A program made the translations under genes and the position numbers. Below the pieces are notes generated by a model. The model was not told the DNA's origin. It was given only the letters and a program-made list of their open reading frames with translations, and ran no database searches. 6,689 bases of DNA from assembly GCA_947441205.1 (NCBI GenBank), contig CANETM010000087.1:1-6689 (forward strand). Direction: 5' to 3'. This document shows positions 1-6,689 of the stretch, piece by piece. The stretch's first letter is position 1, and every line of letters begins with the position of its first letter. Source of the stretch: Bacteroidota bacterium. GTDB taxonomy: Bacteria > Bacteroidota > Bacteroidia > Chitinophagales > Chitinophagaceae.

Positions 1-2
1 GG

Positions 3-37
3 TTGTTAATAATCAATAAAATTTAGTCTTATTTTTG
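3..37 (+). promoter_or_regulatory. Possible Bacteroidota-type promoter for the E2 gene
   Basis: TATTTTTG at 30-37 matches the Bacteroidota -7 consensus TAnnTTTG exactly. The only TTG available as a -33 element is at 3-5, giving a 24-nt spacer, slightly longer than the usual 17-23. Transcription would begin near 41-44, leaving about ten bases before ATG 53. The evidence is the -7 match and its position. The motif is short and the DNA is T-rich, so chance is a real alternative. The upstream neighbour is outside the window, so an operon with it cannot be excluded. Confidence 0.4.
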
Positions 38-52
38 CTTAAAATTACCCCT

Positions 53-1510
53 ATGCCTCTTGTTGATCTTGTGATGCCAAAACTGGGTGAAAGTATAATG
101 GAAGCGACCATTTTAAAATGGTACAAACAAGTAGGTGATACTATTCAACTTGATGAAACTTTATTAGACATTGCTACCGATAAAGTGGATAGTGAGGTTC
201 CCTCTATCGTAGGAGGAGTTTTAAAAGAAGTTTTATTTCAAGTAAATGATGTTGTGCCCATTGGAACTGTTATAGCACGTATTGAAACTAACAATGAAAT
301 TAAAGCTGAAACAAGTGTTACTTCAACACCCACCCCAGAAATAATTATTGAAAATCAACCACTTGTAGTTGAAAAAAAGGACATTTTGGATGAGAAAGAA
401 ATACCTTTTAACCCTACAAATTCAACTTTTCAATCAAATATCTACACGAAGTCTGAGGATAAATTTTATTCTCCATTGGTTTTAAATATTGCACAAAGTG
501 AAGGTGTTAATTTTAGTGAATTGGAAAAAATTCCTGGAACAGGTTCAAATGGCAGGGTCACTAAAAATGATATTCTACAATATATAGGATCAAAAAAAGG
601 AATTGCAATAACCTCAAAAATAATAGTTCAAAATACACCCAGTGAACCTATTACCCCTGTTGCATCAAATATTCCTAATGAACCTATTAAATCTGATATT
701 CAATCAAAAGTTGTATTACCAGTAAATCACAATACTGATAATAACAACAATACTGATAATAACAATAAATTAAGTAACCCTAGTGAAGTTATTGTTTCTG
801 GGAATATTGAAATAGTTGAAATGGATAGAATGAGGAAACTTATTGCTAAACATATGGTTGATAGTGTTCAAAATAGTCCTCATGTTACTTCGTTTGTGGA
901 AGCCGATGTAACCAATATTGTTTTATGGAGAGAAAAAGTAAAACAAAATTTTGAAAACTTACACGGAACAAAACTTACCTATACCCCATTATTTTTCGAA
1001 TGTATTGCTGCTGCTTTACTTAAATTCCCAATTGTTAATAGCAGTTTACAAAATGATCAAATCATTTATAAGAAAGATATTAATATTGGAATGGCAACTG
1101 CCCTTCCTACGGGTAATTTAATTGTACCTGTCATCAAAGGTGCCGATCAATTAAATTTAGTTGGTTTGAGTAAAGCTGTTAATGGTTTAGCTGGTGCTGC
1201 TAGAAACAACCAACTAAAACCAACAGATATTCAAAATGGAACTTTCACAGTAACTAATGTGGGTACTTTTGGAAGTTTAATGGGGACACCAATTATTAAC
1301 CAACCACAGGTTGCAATACTAGCTTTAGGCGCCATCAAAAAACGAGCAGTAGTCATTGAAACACCGCAAGGTGATGTTATAGCAATTAGACACATGATGT
1401 ACTTATCCATGAGTTATGATCATAGAATCGTTGACGGCGCAGTGGGATCACAATTTTTAACGACAGTTGCTAAATCGTTTGAGAATTGGGATATGTACCG
1501 TTCATTTTAA
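53..1510 (+). CDS. Dihydrolipoamide acyltransferase (E2) of a 2-oxo acid dehydrogenase complex, probably branched-chain type
   Basis: This is the cytoplasmic E2 core subunit that moves an acyl group from the lipoyl arm to CoA, working with E1 and E3 encoded elsewhere. Seen in the 485 residues: an N-terminal lipoyl domain (about 1-78) with the lipoylation site DIATDKVDS, Lys44; a linker; a peripheral subunit-binding domain (about 139-178, ending GRVTKNDIL); a second Asn/Ser/Pro-rich linker (about 180-254); and the catalytic domain (about 255-485) with TNVGTFGS (401-408) and the active-site motif DHRIVDG, with His457 and Asp461. The domain set and length are complete for a one-lipoyl E2. TNVGTFGS followed by a TPIIN segment suggests the branched-chain/broad-specificity subgroup more than the pyruvate type, but the acyl substrate cannot be fixed from sequence alone. 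I chose ATG 53, not the in-frame TTG at 35, because E2 proteins normally begin just before the V-D-L-V-M-P strand and because the TTG lies inside a likely -7 promoter element. There is no clear Shine-Dalgarno sequence, as is usual in Bacteroidota. Confidence 0.95.
   Translation: MPLVDLVMPKLGESIMEATILKWYKQVGDTIQLDETLLDIATDKVDSEVPSIVGGVLKEVLFQVNDVVPIGTVIARIETNNEIKAETSVTSTPTPEIIIENQPLVVEKKDILDEKEIPFNPTNSTFQSNIYTKSEDKFYSPLVLNIAQSEGVNFSELEKIPGTGSNGRVTKNDILQYIGSKKGIAITSKIIVQNTPSEPITPVASNIPNEPIKSDIQSKVVLPVNHNTDNNNNTDNNNKLSNPSEVIVSGNIEIVEMDRMRKLIAKHMVDSVQNSPHVTSFVEADVTNIVLWREKVKQNFENLHGTKLTYTPLFFECIAAALLKFPIVNSSLQNDQIIYKKDINIGMATALPTGNLIVPVIKGADQLNLVGLSKAVNGLAGAARNNQLKPTDIQNGTFTVTNVGTFGSLMGTPIINQPQVAILALGAIKKRAVVIETPQGDVIAIRHMMYLSMSYDHRIVDGAVGSQFLTTVAKSFENWDMYRSF
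731..766 (+). repeat. Two-copy 18-bp tandem repeat in the E2 linker
   Basis: Bases 731-748 and 749-766 are two adjacent 18-bp units that differ only in the last base (C versus T). They encode NTDNNN twice. They lie in the flexible linker between the subunit-binding and catalytic domains, so adding or losing an in-frame unit would change only linker length. The duplication is seen directly; recent slippage as its cause is inferred. Confidence 0.9.
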
Positions 1511-4236
1511 TTCAAACCCCAATCCCTTCCTTTCATTATTGCGGGCAACCCTTTACTCATCCAAGTAGGCATTGGAGCACCCATTAAATAATGGTCGAAA
1601 AATTGCTGTTCTCTAATTTGAATGTCTTTCTTATTTTTTCGCTCGACTAAATTATGCGCTTCATTATTGTAAACCAATAACCAAACTTTTTTATTGAGTC
1701 TTCTCATAGCAGTAAAGTACTCTATACCTTGATACCAAGGCACGGCATCATCAGCATCGTTACTCATAATAACAAGTGGGGTTGTTACACTAGGCAATGA
1801 AAACAATGGCGAATTCTTTATATACAAATCTGGTCTTTCCCATAAGTTTGCTCCTATTCTACTTTGTGTTTTTTCATATTGAAACTGTCTAACAATACCT
1901 GGCCCCCATCTTATACCACCATAAGCGCTTGTCATATTTACCACAGGAGCTCCAGCCCAAGCCGCAGCATATAAGTTTGTTTTATTTATCAAATAGGCAA
2001 TTTGATAACCTCCCCAGCTTTGACCTTGTAATCCAATTTTTGTACTATCAATAAAACCTTTTTGAACCATAGCTCTAGTACCACTTAAAATGTAATCATA
2101 CGCGCCTTGTCCAGGGTAACCTTTTTGATACCAGATATCTGGTACAAATACGATATATCCACGGCTAACAAAAAAGGATATGTTTAACCTTGAACCAGTT
2201 GGGGTTGGCGGAATATAATTATGAAGGGTTTGATTATTACGTTCATAAAAATAAACAATCATTGGATATTTCTTTTGAGCATCAAAGTTTTCAGGATAAT
2301 ATAAAATGCCTTCTGCTTTTTTACCTGTATAAGCTTTCCATGAAACTAATTCTGTTTTCAACCAATTGTAGTTTTTCTGTTGTTCATTTATATAGGTAAT
2401 AGCAGATGGATTTTGTAAAATATTTGAAAATTGATACCCAAATAAATTAGGGGCTGTTTTTTCGTCTTCTTGCATGACAACCATTTCATTAACATATTTT
2501 GCTTTTTCAATGGTCGTTATATGCATAGGTAATATATTAATGAAATTATGTTGTTTATTTACCAATGTTAAAATTGAAACAGATTCAGTTTTGTCTATTT
2601 CATTGTATCCTTTTAATAAAATAGAATCCCTATTTGAAATCGCTTGGCGATCTTCGTTTGTTTCAACAAAGCGGAAAACTGTTTTTGTTAATCGACCCTT
2701 TGTTAATGCAACCGAAGGTTTAACACCATTCGCGTCAACTAACCATAAATCATAACGATCATATATAATAATGGATTCGTTATCGTCCATCCATTTAGCA
2801 ATTCCATAAGCATTAGGGTCATCGGGAACATCATTATCCTCATCAAATAATGGGAATTTAATATCCTTAGCTAGGGATACTTTTGTTTGTTTTTTTGAAT
2901 CATATGAAAAATATTTTTTTAATATTTCATCATAAAAAATGATACGGTCACCATTAAATGAACTTCTTACAAGATTCCCCTTCCATGCTTTTTGAACCAA
3001 ACTTCTAGTTCCAGTTTGGGTATTTATGGCATAAATATCTTTAAGACTAAACCCTTGCCACTGAGAAGGAATTTCATAAGTTGAATCTTGTATTGCATAT
3101 GCTAAACCACCATCCCCCTCTTGTGTATAAATTATATTTCTGTTTTTGATTTTACCCAAATAAACTACACTGTTGTTAATAACATTAAATAAAATTGGTT
3201 CGGTAGCTTTTAAATCAGCTTCTAAGTTTTTTAATTGAACAGGTTGTAAGGCTGCATCATTGTAATGCCAAATATCTAGTCCCGCTCTTTCAAACTCAGG
3301 AAGCGTGGTATCCTTTACAGGTAAAATGGGTTGAACACCAAATTGCAATATAGACCCCGATTTGCTAAATTTTAGCGCTTTATCGCCTCCAATAGTATAA
3401 TTATCAGGCATTGCTTGGTGATTTCTAGTCACAACATTTACGGCGCTATCATAGTTATTTTTATAAATATTAAGTGAATAATTTTTTTGAAGTGCTTTAT
3501 CTAAACTATCTCTCTCCAATAAAAAAGCTAATGTTTGTCCTTTTTCATCCCAACTAAAACCAGTCGTAGTATAAAAACATGAATTAATTATTTTGCTATT
3601 GGTATCTATTAAATTAGCTAATAAAATTTTGGAAGTATTGTTTTGAGATTTGACTTGATACATCACTAAATTCTCACCTGATGGATTAATTAGATATTGC
3701 GCAATATTGTTAAACTTTCTACTAATATTTGTATTTAAATTATACCAAACTAATTCAGTACCTATTTTGTTAATATCTCCTTTTTTATCAACTAAATAAG
3801 CAATTTGGCTATTATTGTTTTTAGGTATTTGATATGATTTTACGGATGGAATTTTAATAATTTCAAGTGTACTTATATTTACAATTACCAAACTGTCCTT
3901 TGGCATTTCATCGGGTTTTTTCTTTTCCATTTTCGCCTTTCTAGTTTCAGCAAATAGTGGTTTAATTTTAGCAATTAAAAATTGTCCATTATCCGTAAAC
4001 TGAGCTTGATTTGCTCTGGGAATAAAAATATCAGATTTAGTTTGTCTATTGTGCAATACTAGTTTAGCATCACCCTCCTGTGGATTGATTGTAAAAGAAA
4101 TAAAATTTCCCTGTGGTTGATAAACTACTTCCTTTATATTTTCCCAACTATCATATACTGTGTGGTCAAGCACTTTTTTTTGTCCAATACATAGTAAACT
4201 GCTTACAACAAATAATAAACTAAATAAATATTTCAT
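1507..4236 (-). CDS. Exported S9-family serine peptidase (prolyl oligopeptidase/DPP-like)
   Basis: This predicted alpha/beta-hydrolase peptidase would act in the periplasm or at the cell surface on peptides. The 909 residues start with a signal peptide (Lys2, hydrophobic core 4-17, likely cleavage between Gly18 and Gln19). A long region (about 30-630) follows, with strand-rich segments ending in hydrophobic-Tyr/Asp-Thr pairs, as in the S9 beta-propeller that filters substrates. The C-terminal peptidase domain (about 640-895) has the likely oxyanion Tyr664 (YFYERN), the nucleophile Ser740 in GQSWGGYQ, Asp829 in NDADDAVPW and His861 in NEAHNLV. The 32-residue Asp-to-His spacing equals that of human DPP-IV (Asp708/His740). 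The length is somewhat above the 700-800 typical of DPP-like enzymes. ATG 4236 is well supported: the next in-frame codons upstream contain no start before a stop at 4263-4261, and it gives a good signal peptide. Cys16 is not in a proper lipobox (Leu at -1), so a lipoprotein is unlikely. Exact cleavage preference (after Pro, dipeptidyl or acylaminoacyl) cannot be decided. Confidence 0.93.
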   Translation of the reverse strand: MKYLFSLLFVVSSLLCIGQKKVLDHTVYDSWENIKEVVYQPQGNFISFTINPQEGDAKLVLHNRQTKSDIFIPRANQAQFTDNGQFLIAKIKPLFAETRKAKMEKKKPDEMPKDSLVIVNISTLEIIKIPSVKSYQIPKNNNSQIAYLVDKKGDINKIGTELVWYNLNTNISRKFNNIAQYLINPSGENLVMYQVKSQNNTSKILLANLIDTNSKIINSCFYTTTGFSWDEKGQTLAFLLERDSLDKALQKNYSLNIYKNNYDSAVNVVTRNHQAMPDNYTIGGDKALKFSKSGSILQFGVQPILPVKDTTLPEFERAGLDIWHYNDAALQPVQLKNLEADLKATEPILFNVINNSVVYLGKIKNRNIIYTQEGDGGLAYAIQDSTYEIPSQWQGFSLKDIYAINTQTGTRSLVQKAWKGNLVRSSFNGDRIIFYDEILKKYFSYDSKKQTKVSLAKDIKFPLFDEDNDVPDDPNAYGIAKWMDDNESIIIYDRYDLWLVDANGVKPSVALTKGRLTKTVFRFVETNEDRQAISNRDSILLKGYNEIDKTESVSILTLVNKQHNFINILPMHITTIEKAKYVNEMVVMQEDEKTAPNLFGYQFSNILQNPSAITYINEQQKNYNWLKTELVSWKAYTGKKAEGILYYPENFDAQKKYPMIVYFYERNNQTLHNYIPPTPTGSRLNISFFVSRGYIVFVPDIWYQKGYPGQGAYDYILSGTRAMVQKGFIDSTKIGLQGQSWGGYQIAYLINKTNLYAAAWAGAPVVNMTSAYGGIRWGPGIVRQFQYEKTQSRIGANLWERPDLYIKNSPLFSLPSVTTPLVIMSNDADDAVPWYQGIEYFTAMRRLNKKVWLLVYNNEAHNLVERKNKKDIQIREQQFFDHYLMGAPMPTWMSKGLPAIMKGRDWGLN

Positions 4237-4253
4237 ATAACAAATATGTTTAA

Positions 4254-4284
4254 TTTGAAGTTAACTTTTTAAGGGTTAACTTTG
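4254..4284 (+). promoter_or_regulatory. Bacteroidota sigma-factor promoter for the TonB-dependent receptor
   Basis: A -33 TTTG (4254-4257) and a perfect -7 TAnnTTTG (TAACTTTG, 4277-4284) are separated by exactly 19 bases, the preferred spacing reported for Bacteroidota housekeeping promoters. The start of transcription would be near 4288-4290, giving a leader of about 25 bases before ATG 4313. Both elements and the spacing are read directly; activity is inferred. Confidence 0.72.
4260..4283 (+). repeat. Direct repeat of GTTAACTTT inside the receptor promoter
   Basis: GTTAACTTT occurs at 4260-4268 and again at 4275-4283, 15 bp start to start. Each copy contains the palindrome GTTAAC, and the first is extended to the 10-bp palindrome AAGTTAACTT (4258-4267). 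One copy fills the spacer between the -33 and -7 elements, and the other overlaps the -7 element. That is where a repressor or other regulator could bind. Chance is possible in DNA this AT-rich. Confidence 0.55.
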
Positions 4285-4312
4285 ATATGAATTTATAAAA
4301 TTGTTCGGAATT

Positions 4313-6689
4313 ATGAGGATATTTTATGTCATTGGTTTTTTGCTTTTACTACCTGCATTTACATTTGCTCAAACAAAGGGCAATTTGGTGGGAGAAGTTA
4401 TTGACAAAAATTCACAAAAGCCCATTTACGGAGCAAGTGTCCAATTGGTAAATACTAAATTTGCAACACAAACCGATAGCCTTGGTAAATATTCATTTAA
4501 GGGTATTCCAACTGGACAATACCATGTTTTAATTAATTCAATGGGAACTATACCCTATCACTTATACAATGTCATAGTTGGGTCAGGAAATATAAATTAC
4601 ATAACAGCCGAGTTAATAGTTCAAGAGACTGTTTTGAAGGATGTTATTGTAGGTAATGTCAAAAAAACAGTTCGCGCCGCAACATTGGAGACACCATTAA
4701 GTATTCAAAAACTAACTGCTGAAGAAATAAAGTCCAGTCCTGGAAGTAATTTTGACATCTCTAAAGTGGTTCAAACATTGCCTGGTGTGACTGGATCAGC
4801 GACAACAGGAGCTGGATTTAGAAATGACATTATTGTAAGAGGTGGCGCTCCAAACGAAAACGTTTTTTATTTAGACGGAATTGAGATACCCGTTATAAAT
4901 CATTTTAGTACACAAGGAAGTGCAGGTGGTCCTCAGGGAATTTTGAATGTATCCTTTATTGATGAAGTAAAGCTCTCTTCCTCGGCTTTTGATGCTAAAT
5001 ATGATAATGCCCTTTCCTCCGTTTTTGAGTTTAAACAAAAAAAAGGAAATAGTGAAAAAGTACAAGGTAATTTCAGATTAGGCGCTACTGAAGTTGCTAG
5101 TACATTGGAGGGACCTCTTTCAAAAAATGGCAAAACAACATTTTTATTGTCAGCCAGAAGAAGCTATTTACAGTTTTTATTTCGTGTTTTAGACTTACCA
5201 ATTCGTCCTAATTATTGGGATTTCCAATACAAAGTATCACATCAAATTGACCCAAAAACTACGCTTACATTTTTAGGGGTTGGCGCCATTGATAAATTTT
5301 ATTTTGTTGCTCCTCAAAATTCAACTCCCGAAAAGAGATACGCATTAAATATATCACCTACGATCAACCAATGGAGCTACACGGTTGGCGCATCTTTGAA
5401 AAAATTAGTAAATAAAGGTTATTGGAATTTAAGTATTAGCAGAAGTCACTTGAATAATGTTAATGAAAAATATGAAGACAATTTAAATCCTATAAAAAGT
5501 GAAAAAACTTTTGATTATACTTCAAATGATATTTCAAATAATATCCGATTTGATATAACTAAAAGTTTTTTAGGACTAAAATGGACAACTGGTGCAAATT
5601 TACAATCCATTGAATATGATAATTCTACTTTTCAAATTTTACCTAGACCCTATATAGATAGTGCCATATTCCCATTTTATTTGCCTGCTCCGAATATATA
5701 TAAATATGCTACAAATTTAATTTATAGAAAATATGGTGCCTTTTTTCAATTAGGCAAAAGAGCTTTCAATAACAGATTAGGTATAAGTGCAGGTATTAGA
5801 ACAGACGGAAATGGATTTAACACAGCTGGAAGAGAATTTTATAATAGGCTATCTCCTAGAATTGGATTCAGTTATGTACTAACAGATAAAATTAATGTGA
5901 ATGCTTCAGTTGGCCGATATTTTAAAGTTGCTCCCAATACAGCACTTGGTTTTAAAGACTTAAATGGCAATTATGTAAACCGTGAAGCTGATTACATAGG
6001 TAGTAACCACTATGTAGCTGGAGTTGAATTTATACCAACCGAAGCAACTCGTTTTACTGCAGAAGTTTTTTATAAACGATATTTCAATGTACCAATAAGT
6101 TTACAAAAAGGATTAAGCTTATCCAATTTAGGAGCTGATTTTAATATTTTAGGGAATGAACCAATAAGTAGTACTGGAAAAGGACGTAGTTATGGCTATG
6201 AACTATTTGCTCAACAAAAATTAACGGATCGTTTTTTTGGAGTTGCGAGCTATAGCTTTTTCAGAAGTGCATACACAAATTTAGCTGGTGAATTCATAAA
6301 AAGCTCATGGGAAAATATTCATGTATTAAGTTTAACAGGTGGATATAAATTCAATAGAAACTGGGAATTAGGTATTAAATATAGATTCCAGGGTGGCACT
6401 CCTTATACTCCATTTGATAATAATAGCAGTAGAATTAACTTTATTACACAAGGTTTAGGTGTTTTAGATTATGCCAAAGTAAACACATTGCGTTTACCAA
6501 ACTATCATTCAAGTGATTTAAGAATAGATAAAAAATACAATTACAAGAAAACTACTTTTGACTTTTTCATAGATATAACTAATTGGTATGGTAGCATGAG
6601 TGTATCTCCAAGTGTATATATATTTGAATCAAACCCTGATGGTAGCTTCAAAACAACCGATGGCAAACCTGTCAATAAAAATGGTTCAA
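4313..6689 (+). CDS. TonB-dependent outer-membrane receptor, 3' end beyond window
   Basis: This is a predicted outer-membrane gated channel that imports a ligand using energy from TonB/ExbBD. The open frame runs 792 codons from ATG 4313 to the window edge with no stop. Seen in order: a signal peptide (1-19, Leu-rich core, likely cut TFA|Q at 19/20); a carboxypeptidase-regulatory-like beta-sandwich (about 24-103, with GEVIDKNSQKPIYGASV and later DSLGKYSFKGIPTGQY); a TonB-box-like LKDVIVG (108-114); a plug domain (about 121-240, with VVQTLPGV, IIVRGGAPNENVFYLDGIEI and FDAKYDNALS); then a long alternating beta-barrel rich in aromatic residues. It is shorter than SusC-type receptors (about 1000 residues), and no SusD partner is visible, so a glycan-import role has no support. 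The ligand is unknown. By comparison with family lengths, probably only a few dozen residues, including the terminal barrel strand, are missing. ATG 4313 is preferred because an in-frame stop lies at 4283-4285 and this start gives the signal peptide. Confidence 0.93.
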   Translation, partial: MRIFYVIGFLLLLPAFTFAQTKGNLVGEVIDKNSQKPIYGASVQLVNTKFATQTDSLGKYSFKGIPTGQYHVLINSMGTIPYHLYNVIVGSGNINYITAELIVQETVLKDVIVGNVKKTVRAATLETPLSIQKLTAEEIKSSPGSNFDISKVVQTLPGVTGSATTGAGFRNDIIVRGGAPNENVFYLDGIEIPVINHFSTQGSAGGPQGILNVSFIDEVKLSSSAFDAKYDNALSSVFEFKQKKGNSEKVQGNFRLGATEVASTLEGPLSKNGKTTFLLSARRSYLQFLFRVLDLPIRPNYWDFQYKVSHQIDPKTTLTFLGVGAIDKFYFVAPQNSTPEKRYALNISPTINQWSYTVGASLKKLVNKGYWNLSISRSHLNNVNEKYEDNLNPIKSEKTFDYTSNDISNNIRFDITKSFLGLKWTTGANLQSIEYDNSTFQILPRPYIDSAIFPFYLPAPNIYKYATNLIYRKYGAFFQLGKRAFNNRLGISAGIRTDGNGFNTAGREFYNRLSPRIGFSYVLTDKINVNASVGRYFKVAPNTALGFKDLNGNYVNREADYIGSNHYVAGVEFIPTEATRFTAEVFYKRYFNVPISLQKGLSLSNLGADFNILGNEPISSTGKGRSYGYELFAQQKLTDRFFGVASYSFFRSAYTNLAGEFIKSSWENIHVLSLTGGYKFNRNWELGIKYRFQGGTPYTPFDNNSSRINFITQGLGVLDYAKVNTLRLPNYHSSDLRIDKKYNYKKTTFDFFIDITNWYGSMSVSPSVYIFESNPDGSFKTTDGKPVNKNGS

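Larger units (their letters stand above)
4237..4312. promoter_or_regulatory. Divergent intergenic control region
   Basis: These 76 bases separate the start codons of the leftward S9 peptidase and the rightward TonB-dependent receptor, so both genes must draw transcription signals from here or from inside each other. A strong rightward promoter match and a repeated GTTAAC palindrome are present. For the leftward gene only an imperfect -7-like CATATTTG is seen (complement of 4241-4248), with no -33 partner and almost no leader, so its promoter is not identified. Confidence 0.7.

Noticed and set aside
1..34. Tail of an upstream gene (in-frame TAA at 7-9)
   Set aside because: Only two codons precede the stop, so no coding sequence can be supported.
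2190..2755. Two rightward open frames (2190-2399 and 2474-2755) inside the S9 peptidase gene
   Set aside because: They lie wholly opposite a complete, motif-rich peptidase gene, resemble no known family and have no promoter or start context of their own.
4185..4236. Lipoprotein signal in the S9 peptidase because of Cys16
   Set aside because: The residue before Cys is Leu and the -3 residue is Ser, so the lipobox rule (Gly/Ala/Ser before Cys) is not met. A signal peptidase I site before Gln19 fits better.
4241..4248. Leftward -7 element CATATTTG for the S9 gene
   Set aside because: The first base differs from TAnnTTTG, no -33 TTG lies at a suitable distance, and the start of transcription would fall almost on the ATG.
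4871..5133. Two overlapping leftward open frames opposite the receptor plug domain
   Set aside because: They are antisense to the conserved plug and early barrel coding sequence, overlap each other in different frames, and have low-complexity translations.
4313..6689. SusC-type glycan receptor
   Set aside because: The protein is too short for SusC, its N-terminal and plug motifs match smaller receptors, and no SusD-like gene is visible. The downstream side is outside the window.

Overview
The window looks like ordinary chromosomal DNA from an AT-rich member of the Bacteroidota. The evidence is the A/T-heavy codon use, a perfect TAnnTTTG/TTG promoter of the Bacteroidota type, signal peptides that end just before Gln, a TonB-dependent receptor with an N-terminal carboxypeptidase-regulatory-like domain, and the lack of clear Shine-Dalgarno sequences. 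The genus cannot be named from this.

Layout. Bases 1-52 are a short upstream region with a possible promoter. Bases 53-1510 (+) encode a single-lipoyl-domain E2 acyltransferase of a 2-oxo acid dehydrogenase complex, most like the branched-chain type. Bases 1507-4236 (-) encode an exported S9-family (prolyl oligopeptidase / dipeptidyl peptidase-like) serine peptidase with its whole catalytic apparatus visible. It converges on the E2 gene, and the two stop codons share one TTAA. Bases 4237-4312 are a compact divergent intergenic region holding a well-formed promoter and a repeated palindrome. From 4313 to the end (+) runs a TonB-dependent outer-membrane receptor, cut by the window edge after 792 codons.

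How the genes may work together. The E2 is cytoplasmic central metabolism, and nothing here ties it to the other two. The S9 peptidase and the receptor both start from the 76-bp divergent region and both carry export signals. An exported peptidase next to an outer-membrane importer would fit peptide degradation and uptake, but that is inference from position only. There are no RNA genes, CRISPR arrays, insertion sequences, prophage genes or attachment sites. I found no convincing new system. The most useful points are the promoter/operator architecture at 4254-4284, the overlapping convergent stops, and the repeat-built Asn-rich linker in E2.
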